Assembly: GCA_016867395.1 (NCBI GenBank)
Contig: VGJS01000013.1
Span: 1 to 64,000 of the forward strand
Direction of reading: 5' to 3'
DNA: 64,000 nucleotides
Source: Candidatus Handelsmanbacteria bacterium
Lineage (GTDB): Bacteria > Latescibacterota > UBA2968 > UBA8231
Part shown: positions 15,084 through 25,434 of the stretch, one piece after another
How positions within the stretch are numbered: the stretch's first letter is position 1
Layout: every line of letters begins with the position of its first letter
Made by a program: the position numbers and the translations under genes
Notes under the pieces: generated by a model
Database searches by the model: none
Seen by the model: the letters and a program-made list of their open reading frames with translations, nothing else
What the model was told of the DNA's origin: nothing

Positions 15084-15112
15084 AATCTATGAAAGCCGAA
15101 ATGACCTATCAA
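15084..15112 (-). promoter_or_regulatory. Predicted sigma-70 promoter for the envelope gene pair
   Basis: On the minus strand TTGATA (15107-15112) and TAGATT (15084-15089) are separated by exactly 17 bp and point to the secreted repeat-protein gene at 15007. The site lies in the gap after the mannonate dehydratase stop, suggesting independent expression of the downstream pair. Confidence 0.5.
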
Positions 15113-15124
15113 GATGCGTTCCGT

Positions 15125-16075
15125 TCAGCGGCCCTTGGCCGCCGCTTCCATCAGGCCGCGCATGTACCCCACCGCGAAGATCTTGCCCATCATCGAATAG
15201 CCGTTGGTAGGTCCGGGGTCGCCGGCCCCGTCGAGGTAGGGCGCGTGATCCGGGCGCATCACCCCCTTGAAGCCGATCTCCTGGTAGGTCTTCATCGCCT
15301 CCAGCATGTCGGTCTTGCCGTTGTCGTGGAAGCTCTCGCTGAATCTGGGCAAGGTGCCCCGCACGTCGCGGAAGTGGACGAAGTGGATCTGGTCGGCGAA
15401 GCGGCGGATGGTGGCGGGGATGTCGGCGCCCATCTCGGAGAAACAGCCCTGGCAGAAGGTGATGCCGTTGCAGGGGCTTTTGACGATGTTGATCAGGCGC
15501 TCGAAGTTCTCGACGCTGCGCATGATGCGGGAACAGCCGCGCAGGGACATGGGCGGGTCGTCGGGATGCATGGCCAGTTTCACCCCGGCCTCCTCGGCGG
15601 CGGGGATCACCCTTTTGAGGAAGTATTCGAGGTTGTCCCAGACCTCCTCGTCGCGGGTGGGAGCCCCTTCGACGGGGGGGGCGCCTTCGAGCAGGCCGGC
15701 GTCGAAACTGCTGACCCAGGCCCCGCCCCGATCCCGGGTGGTGTAGGAGGTGCGCACCACCCCCAGGCCCGGCTTCCAGATCATGAAGTTGTAGCACACC
15801 ACCGGGATCCCGGCCGCCCCGATCTTGCCCAGGGCCTGTTTGAACTCCTCGATCTGCTGGTCGCGACCCTCGGTCCCGGCCACAGCCTCGTCGATGCGGG
15901 TGGCCCCCTCGATCACCGAGAGTCGCAGGCCAAAGTCCTCGATGCGGCTCTTGAACATCGCCAGCTCGGTGTAGTCGCCCGCCGGCAGGCCGGCGACGAT
16001 GTCCTCGACCCCCAGTTGGGCGGCCAGGCGCAGGTTCTCGTCGGAAAAGGGGTTGAGCACCAGGGCGATCTTCAT
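15125..16075 (-). CDS. uxuA: Mannonate dehydratase
   Basis: 316 residues from the ATG at 16075, with AAAGGAG upstream. The TIM-barrel metal site is visible in 'KLAMHPDDPPMSLRGCSRIM', 'NGITFCQGCFSEMG', 'IHFVHFRDVRGTLPRFSESF' followed by 'HDNGKTDM', and 'GVMRPDHAPYLDG'. The enzyme dehydrates D-mannonate to 2-keto-3-deoxygluconate in glucuronate breakdown, using Mn or Fe. It is a little shorter than enterobacterial UxuA, as are many homologues. No other uronate gene is adjacent, but an aldehyde dehydrogenase of the 2,5-dioxovalerate type occurs at 37.8-39.4 kb. It has its own promoter (16107-16135). Confidence 0.82.
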   Translation of the reverse strand: MKIALVLNPFSDENLRLAAQLGVEDIVAGLPAGDYTELAMFKSRIEDFGLRLSVIEGATRIDEAVAGTEGRDQQIEEFKQALGKIGAAGIPVVCYNFMIWKPGLGVVRTSYTTRDRGGAWVSSFDAGLLEGAPPVEGAPTRDEEVWDNLEYFLKRVIPAAEEAGVKLAMHPDDPPMSLRGCSRIMRSVENFERLINIVKSPCNGITFCQGCFSEMGADIPATIRRFADQIHFVHFRDVRGTLPRFSESFHDNGKTDMLEAMKTYQEIGFKGVMRPDHAPYLDGAGDPGPTNGYSMMGKIFAVGYMRGLMEAAAKGR

Positions 16076-16106
16076 GGAGGCTCCTTTGGGATAGGTGTTG
16101 GAGCTA

Positions 16107-16135
16107 GATATACACCATCTCCAGGGGGCTATCAA
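16107..16135 (-). promoter_or_regulatory. Predicted sigma-70 promoter for the mannonate dehydratase gene
   Basis: Minus-strand TTGATA (16130-16135) and TATATC (16107-16112) are 17 bp apart, about 30 bp upstream of the start codon and just after the katG terminator. The same TTGATA -35 sequence is used in the promoter at 15107-15112. Confidence 0.6.
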
Positions 16136-16143
16136 GTCCGGTG

Positions 16144-16177
16144 AAAATAAAAGCGGCCCCCCAAAGGGGAGCCGCTT
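16144..16177 (-). terminator. Rho-independent terminator of katG
   Basis: A GC-rich hairpin (arms AAGCGGC at 16151-16157 and GCCGCTT at 16171-16177, extended by a C/G run) is followed on the minus strand by TTTTATTTT, starting 30 bp after the katG stop. Confidence 0.8.
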
Positions 16178-16206
16178 CAGTAGCCCTCAAGGATCTTACG
16201 CTGCCG

Positions 16207-18394
<2,188 letters not shown>

Positions 18395-18485
18395 TATCGC
18401 GTAGGCGAAGGTGAAGTTGATCGGATAGAGGGTCAGGGCGATCCACTTGCCGCGCTAGTCGGAAAGCGTGATCTTTAAAAATTCG
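18395..18485 (-). pseudogene. AhpC/TSA peroxiredoxin N-terminal remnant
   Basis: The minus strand reads EFLKITLSD, an in-frame TAG (cta at 18455-18457), then RGKWIALTLYPINFTFAYAI. This matches the highly conserved peroxiredoxin block 'isLsDyrGKWvvLfFYPlDFTFVCPTEi'. The TAG stands exactly where Tyr is usual, and the peroxidatic Cys of FVCP is replaced (FAYA). Only about 30 codons survive; the frame then runs into the katG leader. Peroxiredoxins reduce alkyl hydroperoxides, so the neighbouring katG fits. Confidence 0.5.
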
Positions 18486-18587
18486 CCCTGAGGAATATTT
18501 GTCGGGGCGCCCGGCGCCCCGCTGGGTTTTCTGGTTCAGATTATAGACATCTGGCGCCCTTCGCGCAAAAGACCCGCGCCCTTGCCT

Positions 18588-19664
18588 ATGCGCATCCTTT
18601 TCCTGGCCCGCCGCTACCCCCCCTGCATGGGCGGCATCGAGATCCACAGCTACCAACTCTGCGAGCGCCTCCGCCGCCAGACCCCGGTGCGGCTGGTGGC
18701 CCTGCGCCGGCAATCTCTGCTCCACCTGGCCTGGTTTTTGCCCTGGTGTCTGTGGGTGGGTTTCTGGGCAGTGCTCCTGCGGCGGGTCGAGGTGGTCTAT
18801 TTCGCCGACGGGGTGGCCGGGGCCCTGGCCCCCCTCCTGCGGCCTTTTGCCCGCGCCCGCTTCGCGGTGACGATATATGGCCTGGAATTGACCTACAAAA
18901 ACGCGGTGGCCCGCTGGCTGATGGGCGCCGGCTACCGGGCCTGCGACCAGGTGGCGGTCATCAGCGAGCAGACCCGCGCTCTGACCCTTCAAGCTACCCT
19001 GCCGCCCGCGCAACTGACGCTGATCTACCCGGGCATTGAGCCCCTGGTGCTAGGCAAGGAGCGCTGCGGGCAATTGCGAGCGGCCTTTGAGCAGCAGCAC
19101 GGCCTGTGTTTTGGCCGGGACCGGGTGCTGCTGAGCTTTGGCCGGCAGGTGCCCCGCAAGGGCCTGGCCGCCTTCCTCAAAGAAGGGATGCCACTGCTGG
19201 AGCCGGACATCAAACTGCTCATCGGCGGACGGGGCCCCGAGTTGGAGCGGCTGCAGCGCCTGCGCGAGGAAAGAGGGTTGCAGGACCGGGTCTTCATCCT
19301 GGGACCGGTGGAGGAGGAGGTGCTGGCCATGCTGCGCCAGAGCGCCGACCTCTTCCTCATGCCCAATATCCATCTGCCCGACAATATGGAGGGCTTCGGT
19401 ATCGCCCCTCTCGAATGTATGTACACCGGTCTGCCGGTGGTGGCCTTTGCGGTGGACGCCCTGGAGGAGAGCCTGCGGCAGGGGGCGCGGCTGGTGTCCC
19501 CGGGGGATTATCCGGCCTTTGCGGCGCAGATCCACCATTATTACAAGCTCTCGGCCCAGGAGCGGGATCAGTGGCGCCTGGACTGCCGCCAGTACGCCCG
19601 CAGTGCGTATTCGTGGGACCGGATGGCCGCGCAGTACCTGGCGCTTTTCCGAGCAGGGAATTGA
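18588..19664 (+). CDS. Glycosyltransferase family 4 (GT-B) protein
   Basis: 358 residues from the ATG at 18588; no strong Shine-Dalgarno is seen. The N-terminal domain begins 'MRILFLARRYPPCMGGIEIH' with the acceptor-side glycine loop. The C-terminal Rossmann domain has 'LLSFGRQVPRKGLAAFL', 'KLLIGGRGPELERL', 'VFILGPVEEEVLAML' and the nucleotide-sugar binding 'NMEGFGIAPLECMYTGLPVV', with the EX7E-like pair in that last segment. Such enzymes add sugars to lipid- or polysaccharide-linked acceptors on the cytoplasmic face of the membrane. No dedicated polysaccharide locus surrounds it. Its stop is two bases before the next gene's start. Confidence 0.85.
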   Translation: MRILFLARRYPPCMGGIEIHSYQLCERLRRQTPVRLVALRRQSLLHLAWFLPWCLWVGFWAVLLRRVEVVYFADGVAGALAPLLRPFARARFAVTIYGLELTYKNAVARWLMGAGYRACDQVAVISEQTRALTLQATLPPAQLTLIYPGIEPLVLGKERCGQLRAAFEQQHGLCFGRDRVLLSFGRQVPRKGLAAFLKEGMPLLEPDIKLLIGGRGPELERLQRLREERGLQDRVFILGPVEEEVLAMLRQSADLFLMPNIHLPDNMEGFGIAPLECMYTGLPVVAFAVDALEESLRQGARLVSPGDYPAFAAQIHHYYKLSAQERDQWRLDCRQYARSAYSWDRMAAQYLALFRAGN

Positions 19665-19666
19665 GC

Positions 19667-20716
19667 ATGCACTTTACCGAGCTGGACACCCCGGCCCTGG
19701 TGGTGGATCTGGACGTGCTGGAGAAGAACATCCGCGATTTGCAGGCCGACTGCAATCACATCGGCATCCCGCTGCGCAGCCACACCAAGACCCACCGCAC
19801 CCCGCAGATCGCCCAAATGCAGATCGCCGAGGGGGCCATAGGCATCGCCTGCCAGAAGCTGGGGGACGCCGAGGTGATGGCCGCCGCCGGCATCCGGGAC
19901 ATCCTCATCCCCTACAATCTGGTGGGCAAGGCTAAGCTGGAGCGACTGACCCGGCTGATCCGGGGCAGCAGCACGGTGCTGACCGTGGCCGCGGATTCGG
20001 CGGCTACGGTCGAGGGGCTCTCGGCCCGGGCGGACAAGGACGCTTGCCGTATCCGGGTGATCGTGGAGATGGACTGCGGCGGCCACCGCTGCGGCACCCA
20101 GTCCCCCCAGGCGACACTGGAACTGGCCCAACGCATCGACCAGTTGCCGGGTCTGGATTTCACCGGGGTGATGACCTATGCCGGGGGCGAGAAGGTGGCG
20201 CCCTTCCTCGCCGAGGTGCGCGACCTGACCCAGAAGGCCGGCCTGCCCCTGCACATGGTCAGTAACGGCGGCACCGGCAGCCAGGCTTTCTGCAAGTCCC
20301 TCGGCTGCACCGAGACCCGCATCGGCTCCTACGTCTTTGAGGGTATGACCCGGGTGGGCCGGCGCGAGGACCTGCACCCGGACCGCTGCCCGGTACGGGT
20401 GGTGGTGACGGTGGTCAGCACCGCGGTCCGAGGGCAGATCATCGTCGACGGAGGCATCAAGGCCTTTACCAGCTATCCGCCCACCCCGTACGGGTACTGC
20501 CTGGAACACCCGGAGATCTGGATCAGGGAGGTGTCCATCGAGCACGGGCATGTGGACATCACCCAGTCGACCCATAAATTTGAGGTCGGAGAGATCCTCT
20601 CCTTCATCCCCCTGCACGGGGAGATGACCACCAACTTGTACGAGTACACCCACCCTATGCGCCAGGGCCAGATCGTCGACAAGTGGCGGGTGCTGGGGCG
20701 GGGACAGTCGCAGTGA
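19667..20716 (+). CDS. DSD1 family PLP-dependent enzyme (D-threonine aldolase-like)
   Basis: 349 residues. The alanine-racemase-like TIM barrel begins 'LDTPALVVDLDVLEKNI' and carries 'LRSHTKTHRTPQIAQMQ', where the Lys after the His is the PLP Schiff-base residue. 'VEMDCGGHRCGTQ' and 'MVSNGGTGSQAF' line the phosphate site, and the C-terminal beta domain has 'EHGHVDI', which in this family supplies metal ligands. Characterised relatives are D-threonine aldolase and D-3-hydroxyaspartate/D-serine dehydratase. The exact substrate is open, but a D-beta-hydroxy amino acid is likely. It is tightly linked to the glycosyltransferase before it and to the thioredoxin-like gene 16 bp downstream. Confidence 0.82.
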   Translation: MHFTELDTPALVVDLDVLEKNIRDLQADCNHIGIPLRSHTKTHRTPQIAQMQIAEGAIGIACQKLGDAEVMAAAGIRDILIPYNLVGKAKLERLTRLIRGSSTVLTVAADSAATVEGLSARADKDACRIRVIVEMDCGGHRCGTQSPQATLELAQRIDQLPGLDFTGVMTYAGGEKVAPFLAEVRDLTQKAGLPLHMVSNGGTGSQAFCKSLGCTETRIGSYVFEGMTRVGRREDLHPDRCPVRVVVTVVSTAVRGQIIVDGGIKAFTSYPPTPYGYCLEHPEIWIREVSIEHGHVDITQSTHKFEVGEILSFIPLHGEMTTNLYEYTHPMRQGQIVDKWRVLGRGQSQ

Positions 20717-20732
20717 AAGGGAGAATGAGCCC

Positions 20733-21629
20733 ATGAGCGCCAATCTTAAGCCGCAGATCTTCGACGTCAACGCCGCCAACTTCGAGCAGGAGGTGGTCCA
20801 GGCTTCGCAGGAAAGGGTCATTGTGGTGGATTTCTGGGCCCCCTGGTGCGGACCCTGCCGCACCCTGGGGCCGGCCCTCGAAGAGGTGGTCGTGGCCTTG
20901 GGGCCGGGGGTGGCCCTGGCCAAGGTCAACGTGGACGAGAACCCGGAGCTGGCCCAGATTTTCCGGGTCCAGGGCATCCCTGCGGTCAAGATCCTCAAGG
21001 AGGGCCGGCTGGTGCAGGAGTTCACCGGGGCCCTGCCCAAGGCCCAGATCGAGGCCCTGCTCAAGCCGCTGGTGCCCCAGATGCCCAGGGGCGAGGGAGA
21101 GGAGGATGAAGGTGAGGACCTGGTCCAGGGCGGCAAGGTGCTTTTGGAGGAGGGGGACCTGGAGGGGGCGGCGCAACTTTTTGAGGAGAAGCTGGCCGCC
21201 GAGGCCGACGACAATCAGGCTCTCCTAGGACTGGCCCGGGTGCGGTTGCACCAGGGGGATTTTGAGGCGGTGCGCCAGTTGGCCGAGCGCATCGAGGAGG
21301 GCAGCGCCGAACTCGAACAGGCCCAGGCCCTGGTCAAGCTCATCGACATCCACCAGCTCGCCGGCGGGGCGGGCGGGCGGGCAGCGGCGGCCGGGCGGCT
21401 TCTGGCCGACCCAGAGGATCTGGAGGCCCGCTATCTCCTCGCCTGCTGCGCCGCCGCCGAGGGAGACTACGCCACCGCTCTCCGGGAGTGGCTGACCATC
21501 GTCGAGCGCCGGCGGGATTTCCGCCAGGGGGCAGCCCGCGAGGGCATGGCCGCCCTTTTCCATCTGCTGGGCCGTCAGCACCCGGCCGTGGGGGACTACC
21601 CCCAGCGCCTGTACCGCGCCCTTTACTGA
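20733..21629 (+). CDS. Thioredoxin-TPR co-chaperone, CnoX/YbbN-like
   Basis: 298 residues. An N-terminal thioredoxin fold has an intact WCGPC active site (residues 38-42, 'VDFWAPWCGPCRTLGPALEE'). It is followed after an acidic linker by about 170 residues of tetratricopeptide-like helices ('ALLGLARVRLHQGDFEAVRQ', 'YLLACCAAAEGDYATALREW'). This is the CnoX/YbbN layout; in Escherichia coli that protein holds oxidised or unfolding proteins for GroEL or DnaK. Unlike E. coli CnoX (SXXC), both cysteines are kept here, as in other bacteria where it is redox-active. GGGAGAA is upstream. Confidence 0.88.
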   Translation: MSANLKPQIFDVNAANFEQEVVQASQERVIVVDFWAPWCGPCRTLGPALEEVVVALGPGVALAKVNVDENPELAQIFRVQGIPAVKILKEGRLVQEFTGALPKAQIEALLKPLVPQMPRGEGEEDEGEDLVQGGKVLLEEGDLEGAAQLFEEKLAAEADDNQALLGLARVRLHQGDFEAVRQLAERIEEGSAELEQAQALVKLIDIHQLAGGAGGRAAAAGRLLADPEDLEARYLLACCAAAEGDYATALREWLTIVERRRDFRQGAAREGMAALFHLLGRQHPAVGDYPQRLYRALY

Positions 21630-21640
21630 GGAGGAGTACA

Positions 21641-22519
21641 ATGCTCAGCGCCCAGGAGAGGGCCGCCTTTGAGCGGGACGGATATGTGATCCAACGCCAG
21701 CTTCTCGACGCGCAGGACCTCGAATCGGTGCGCCAGGTCATCGCCCACTCGGTGGAACGGCGTATCCAGGTGCTGCGCGAACAGGGGGCGATCGGCCAGA
21801 CCTACGGAGGAGAGCCTTTCGAGCGGCGCTGGGCCCGGGTGTTTGCCGAGTACTCGCAGAGCCCGCATCCGGCCCCGCACCTGACGGTCTGGGGCCGGCA
21901 CGACATCCTCGACCGGGTGATCTACGACCTGTACACCGACCCGCGCCTGACCAGCGCGGCCACGGCCCTCATCGGCCCGGCCATCACCGCCAATGGGGAT
22001 TTCTGGGTGCGGCCCAAGGCCCCCGGCGACCAGACCACCACCCTGACGTGGCACCAGGACAGCTTCTACTACGGCGGGGTGGCGGCAGAGCACCTGCAGG
22101 TGCTCTCGGTGTGGATCCCCCTGGTGGACGTGGACGTGCGCAACGGCTGCCTCAAATTGGTGCCCGGCAGTCACCGCTTCGGCCGCATCCCGGCCCGGGC
22201 CAACCAGCACAACCACCAGGAACCCGTGGAAGCGGTGGCCACCTACGGCCAGGTCGTCGACGAGCCCATGCGGATGGGGGATGTGCTGTTCTTCCACAAT
22301 CACACCCTGCACGCCTCGGGCGAGAACTCCACCGACCAGGTGCGCTGGAGCATCGATCTGCGCTACTCGCCGGACGGCCAGGGTTTCGACTGGCACAAGA
22401 TGGGGGAGGAGTTCAACGTCCACTTCCCCTGTTTCGTGGCGGCCAGCCCGGACCCGGCTCAGGTGGAGAGCTGGGAGGCCTGGCAGGCCCGCTGGCAGGC
22501 CAATCTGCCCAGCAATTAG
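21641..22519 (+). CDS. Phytanoyl-CoA dioxygenase (PhyH) family protein
   Basis: 292 residues behind GAGGAGGAG. The catalytic HxD is H138/D140 in 'TLTWHQDSFYYGG', the distal His is about 224 in 'FFHNHTLHASGENST', and a basic strand 'VRWSIDLRYSP' provides the 2-oxoglutarate-binding Arg. 'KLVPGSHRFGRIP' is the expected preceding strand. This one resembles the bacterial PhyH subgroup with 'WHQD' that acts on small polar substrates, but no substrate can be named. It starts a block of five genes (to 25326) with very short gaps: two PhyH genes separated by an unknown gene, then a TIM-barrel isomerase and a FucU-type mutarotase. Confidence 0.88.
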   Translation: MLSAQERAAFERDGYVIQRQLLDAQDLESVRQVIAHSVERRIQVLREQGAIGQTYGGEPFERRWARVFAEYSQSPHPAPHLTVWGRHDILDRVIYDLYTDPRLTSAATALIGPAITANGDFWVRPKAPGDQTTTLTWHQDSFYYGGVAAEHLQVLSVWIPLVDVDVRNGCLKLVPGSHRFGRIPARANQHNHQEPVEAVATYGQVVDEPMRMGDVLFFHNHTLHASGENSTDQVRWSIDLRYSPDGQGFDWHKMGEEFNVHFPCFVAASPDPAQVESWEAWQARWQANLPSN

Positions 22520-22525
22520 AAGGCG

Positions 22526-23380
22526 ATGATCAACTTCCCCCGCTCCACCTTCACCTGGCAGATCCACCCCTGGGTGCCCGACCCCTACTACAAGTGGGCC
22601 GGCGGTTTTGTCGGCAAGCCTGGCCAGGTGTACCACGTGCGCTTCGACCTGGATGCCGCCTGCCGGTTGCGCGACGGGCAGAGCCAGGAGGTGGCTGCCC
22701 TCTACCTGGGGGCGCCCTGTCACGCCGAGTACACCATCGCCGCGGACAATCTCTTCCAGATCCCCAGCGCCGAGTGGCGCCTCGCCTTCAGCGCCACGCA
22801 CAGCCTGCCCATCGCCCGCCGGCCCAGCCGCGAGCACGAAGAAGCGCAGGCTACACCGCTGAGCCGGGGTTTTCAGAGCTGGCAGCTGAACCTGCGATCC
22901 TTTGCCGGGGAGCAGGTCCTCACCGACGGGGCGGCCATTGCCCGGGCCACCCTGGCCGGAGCGGCGCTCAATGCCCGCACCTGCTATCGCGACGGGCGCA
23001 CCGGGCTGGAGGTGGAGCTGGAATACCCGGTCAATGTCACGAACCTGAATGTGGCCGACGCGGAGTTCCAGGTATGCACCGGCCCAGTGCTCCTGCCCGA
23101 CCTGGCCACCTGGGATGGGGCCACGGTCCACCGCGTCTTTCTCGCCCATGCCGCCTTCTCGCGCTTTGATCGGATAGAGTTCCTCCTCCGCCGCGAGGTA
23201 GAGGCCGCCCCCGAGGAGCGCGCCTGGCTCGATCGGCCGCGTGGCCGGGACCGCTTTGAGCTGATCGATCCAGGGAAGCGACCCCCCGGCTATCCCCCGC
23301 CCCGACACCGGCCCACGGTCTTCAACGAGACGTGGGAACTGGAAGCCCGCAACGCGGTGGTCGAGGCCCTCGACAGCTGA
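22526..23380 (+). CDS. Hypothetical protein between two PhyH genes
   Basis: 284 residues, start ATG at 22526, six bases after the PhyH stop with AGAAGG overlapping the gap. I do not recognise the family. No signal peptide or membrane segment is present. Composition and alternating patterns ('VYHVRFDLDAACRLRDGQSQ', 'EWRLAFSATHSL', 'LEVELEYPVNVTNLNVADAE') suggest a beta-sandwich protein, and the first ~190 residues look like two related sandwich halves. Tryptophans and tyrosines near the start ('FTWQIHPWVPDPYYKWAG') could form a carbohydrate-binding face. Its place in the middle of a sugar-related operon implies a partner role to the dioxygenases. Confidence 0.65.
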   Translation: MINFPRSTFTWQIHPWVPDPYYKWAGGFVGKPGQVYHVRFDLDAACRLRDGQSQEVAALYLGAPCHAEYTIAADNLFQIPSAEWRLAFSATHSLPIARRPSREHEEAQATPLSRGFQSWQLNLRSFAGEQVLTDGAAIARATLAGAALNARTCYRDGRTGLEVELEYPVNVTNLNVADAEFQVCTGPVLLPDLATWDGATVHRVFLAHAAFSRFDRIEFLLRREVEAAPEERAWLDRPRGRDRFELIDPGKRPPGYPPPRHRPTVFNETWELEARNAVVEALDS

Positions 23381-23411
23381 TCCGTCGCACTCACACAGGA
23401 GCGCCGCACCC

Positions 23412-24155
23412 ATGCCCCATCTCACTGCCGCCGACAAGGCGTTTTTCCGCGATAACGGCTATCTGGTCAAGCAGGTCCTGACCCCGGAGCAGATCCGCGC
23501 AGCCCAGCGCGCCCTGTGGGAAGGCATCCCGGCTGACCGCAACGACCCGCAGACCTGGATCAAGGCCGGGCCCCGCGTCCCCGTGCCGGCCAGCCACCCG
23601 GCCATCCGCGCCACCCTGCACGATTCGCCGGTCTTCGAGATGGCCGAGGAGTTGGTGGGCGCGGGCACTTTGTCGCCCAATGCCAGCCCCGGCCCACACC
23701 TGGTCTTCCCCACCGGCGAGACCGACTGGTCGCTGCCGCGCATCGGCCACCTCGACGGGTACTACACCCCCACCAACGGGGTGGCCCAGGGCACGGTGGG
23801 CATCTTCCACGTGGGGGCCACCATCTACGTGGAAGAGGTGGAGGCGCGGGGGGCCGGCTTCACGGTCTGGCCCGGTTCGCACCGCTATGCGGCCGAATAC
23901 TTCCGGACCCACTCCCTGCTCAGCGTCGAGGGCGGGGTGTTCAGGGACACAGACCTGGGGCCGGGCCTGGAGATCACCGGACCGGCCGGCATGGTCTGCC
24001 TGTGGCACGGACAGCTGGTGCATTCGGGCAGCAAGAACTGCGCCGCCCGTATCCGCATGGCCCTCATCGCGCGGTTGGCCCGCAAGGACCTGGAGGATAT
24101 CCGCTTCGAGACCCCCGATGACATGTGGGAACACTGGGAGGGGATGCGCGCATGA
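23412..24155 (+). CDS. Phytanoyl-CoA dioxygenase (PhyH) family protein
   Basis: 247 residues. The metal site is H113/D115 in 'IGHLDGYYTP' and H204 in 'GQLVHSGSKNC', with 'ARIRMALIARL' as the co-substrate strand and 'FTVWPGSHRYAAEYF' ahead of it. ACAGGAG lies upstream of the ATG. It differs considerably from the PhyH gene two places upstream, so this is not a recent tandem duplication. The stop overlaps the next start (ATGA at 24152-24155), showing translational coupling to the TIM-barrel isomerase, which supports a sugar-derived substrate. Confidence 0.87.
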   Translation: MPHLTAADKAFFRDNGYLVKQVLTPEQIRAAQRALWEGIPADRNDPQTWIKAGPRVPVPASHPAIRATLHDSPVFEMAEELVGAGTLSPNASPGPHLVFPTGETDWSLPRIGHLDGYYTPTNGVAQGTVGIFHVGATIYVEEVEARGAGFTVWPGSHRYAAEYFRTHSLLSVEGGVFRDTDLGPGLEITGPAGMVCLWHGQLVHSGSKNCAARIRMALIARLARKDLEDIRFETPDDMWEHWEGMRA

Positions 24156-24877
24156 AGTTGAGCCTGAGTCCCTCGCTCTGCCCAAAGCTTCGGCTGGGGG
24201 CATTCCTGGCCCTGGCAAAGGAGGCGGGTTTTGCGGCTGTCGAGCTGTGCCGCACCGAAAGTGAGAGCAGCCCGGTGCATCCCGAGACCTCGGTGCGCAT
24301 GGTGCGCGATCAGTTCAAAGCAACGGGCCTGCGACTCAGCGGGTTCAACATCCGCCCACTGACCGGGCGCAAGGCCGATTCGGACGAGCGCAACCTGGGC
24401 TACAACCTGCGCCAGCTCGAATGGGACATCCACCTGGGCCGGGCCCTGGGGCTGAAGAGCGCCAACCTGCGCGGCGGGGCGCGCACCGGGGAGGCCCGCT
24501 CCGACCTGCGCTCCGGGGTGCAGCAACTATTGCGCCGCATCCCCGACATCAACTTGAACCTGGGCAGCGCGCCAGGGACAGCGCTGCGGGAGCTGGCCGA
24601 CTACCAGGCCCTCATCCCCTGTCTGGACCCGCGCGCCCGGGTGCTCCTGCACACCGGCGCGTTGGAGGCGACCGGCGAGGATCCCCTGCGGGTGGCCCAG
24701 GTCTTTGGCCGACGTATCGGGGTGGTCCATCTGCACCAGGTGCAGGGCTGCGAAGCGCTCTTGCGCCATCTGCGGCAGGTGGATTACTGTGGGGAGCTGG
24801 TGGTGGCCCTGGCCCCCTCGGCGGAACCACTGGCAGCGGCGCGCCAGGCCCGCGCGGATCTCGAACGACTACTGTGA
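24152..24877 (+). CDS. Sugar phosphate isomerase/epimerase family TIM-barrel protein
   Basis: 241 residues of the xylose-isomerase-like AP endonuclease 2 fold: '[20 protein letters not shown]', '[12 protein letters not shown]', '[12 protein letters not shown]', '[17 protein letters not shown]' and '[12 protein letters not shown]'. The family moves metal-bound keto and aldo groups in sugars or inositols. It is somewhat short, and several usual metal ligands (Glu in strand 4, Asp-His in strand 6) are not evident: 'VLLHTGAL' and 'VVHLHQ' stand in their place, so catalytic competence is uncertain. It is coupled to the PhyH gene upstream and followed 14 bp later by the FucU-like gene. Confidence 0.7.
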   Translation: MKLSLSPSLCPKLRLGAFLALAKEAGFAAVELCRTESESSPVHPETSVRMVRDQFKATGLRLSGFNIRPLTGRKADSDERNLGYNLRQLEWDIHLGRALGLKSANLRGGARTGEARSDLRSGVQQLLRRIPDINLNLGSAPGTALRELADYQALIPCLDPRARVLLHTGALEATGEDPLRVAQVFGRRIGVVHLHQVQGCEALLRHLRQVDYCGELVVALAPSAEPLAAARQARADLERLL

Positions 24878-24891
24878 TAAGGAGTTCCCCC

Positions 24892-25326
24892 ATGCTGATC
24901 GGCATCTCCCCCCTGCTCAGCCCCGACCTGCTCTCTACCCTGTACCGCATGGGCCACGGCGACGAGATCGCGCTGGGCGACGCCCACTTCCCCGGCGAAT
25001 CCTGCAACCGCCGCATCCTGCGGGCCGACGGATTGCAGATCGCCCCGCTGCTGGACGCCATTCTCCCCCTCTTTGCCCTCGATGCCTACGTGCCCGCGCC
25101 CCTCTTCATGATGGCGGCCGCCCCTGGCGACACCCTCGACCCGGCGGTGGAAGCCAGGTACCGCCAGGCCGTGGACCGCCACTGGCCAAAGACCCCGCCC
25201 ATCGCCCGGGTGGAGCGCTTCGCCTTCTACGAGCAGACCCGGAACGCCTTTGCGGTGGTGATGACCGGCGACACCGCCAAATACGGCAATATCATCCTCA
25301 AGAAGGGGGTCACGCCGGTGGGGTGA
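24892..25326 (+). CDS. RbsD/FucU family sugar mutarotase
   Basis: 144 residues. The N-terminal '[15 protein letters not shown]' contains the catalytic His (H22) and Asp, and the C-terminal '[16 protein letters not shown]' carries the conserved Tyr. The latter signature, with Tyr-x-Asn, is that of FucU, which interconverts alpha and beta anomers of L-fucose (also D-ribose in RbsD). AAGGAG precedes the ATG. It closes the 21.6-25.3 kb operon and supports the idea that this unit handles a deoxy or methyl pentose or hexose. No FucI or FucK homologue is present in the window; a galactokinase-like gene lies 29 kb away. Confidence 0.85.
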   Translation: MLIGISPLLSPDLLSTLYRMGHGDEIALGDAHFPGESCNRRILRADGLQIAPLLDAILPLFALDAYVPAPLFMMAAAPGDTLDPAVEARYRQAVDRHWPKTPPIARVERFAFYEQTRNAFAVVMTGDTAKYGNIILKKGVTPVG

Positions 25327-25434
25327 GAAGAGACTCTGCCCGGCGCCCCGACAGATTTGCCGGCGCGGCCGCAGGGCCGGCAACTGGCGCGCCCGTCGCC
25401 GCACGGCGTACATTCCGGGCTAGGAGGGACCGCG

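Noticed and set aside
18503-18521. GC-rich palindrome CGGGGCG...CGCCCCG between katG and the glycosyltransferase gene
   Set aside because: Hairpin-forming, but it lies upstream of both divergent genes and has no T-tract in either useful direction, so it was not called a terminator.
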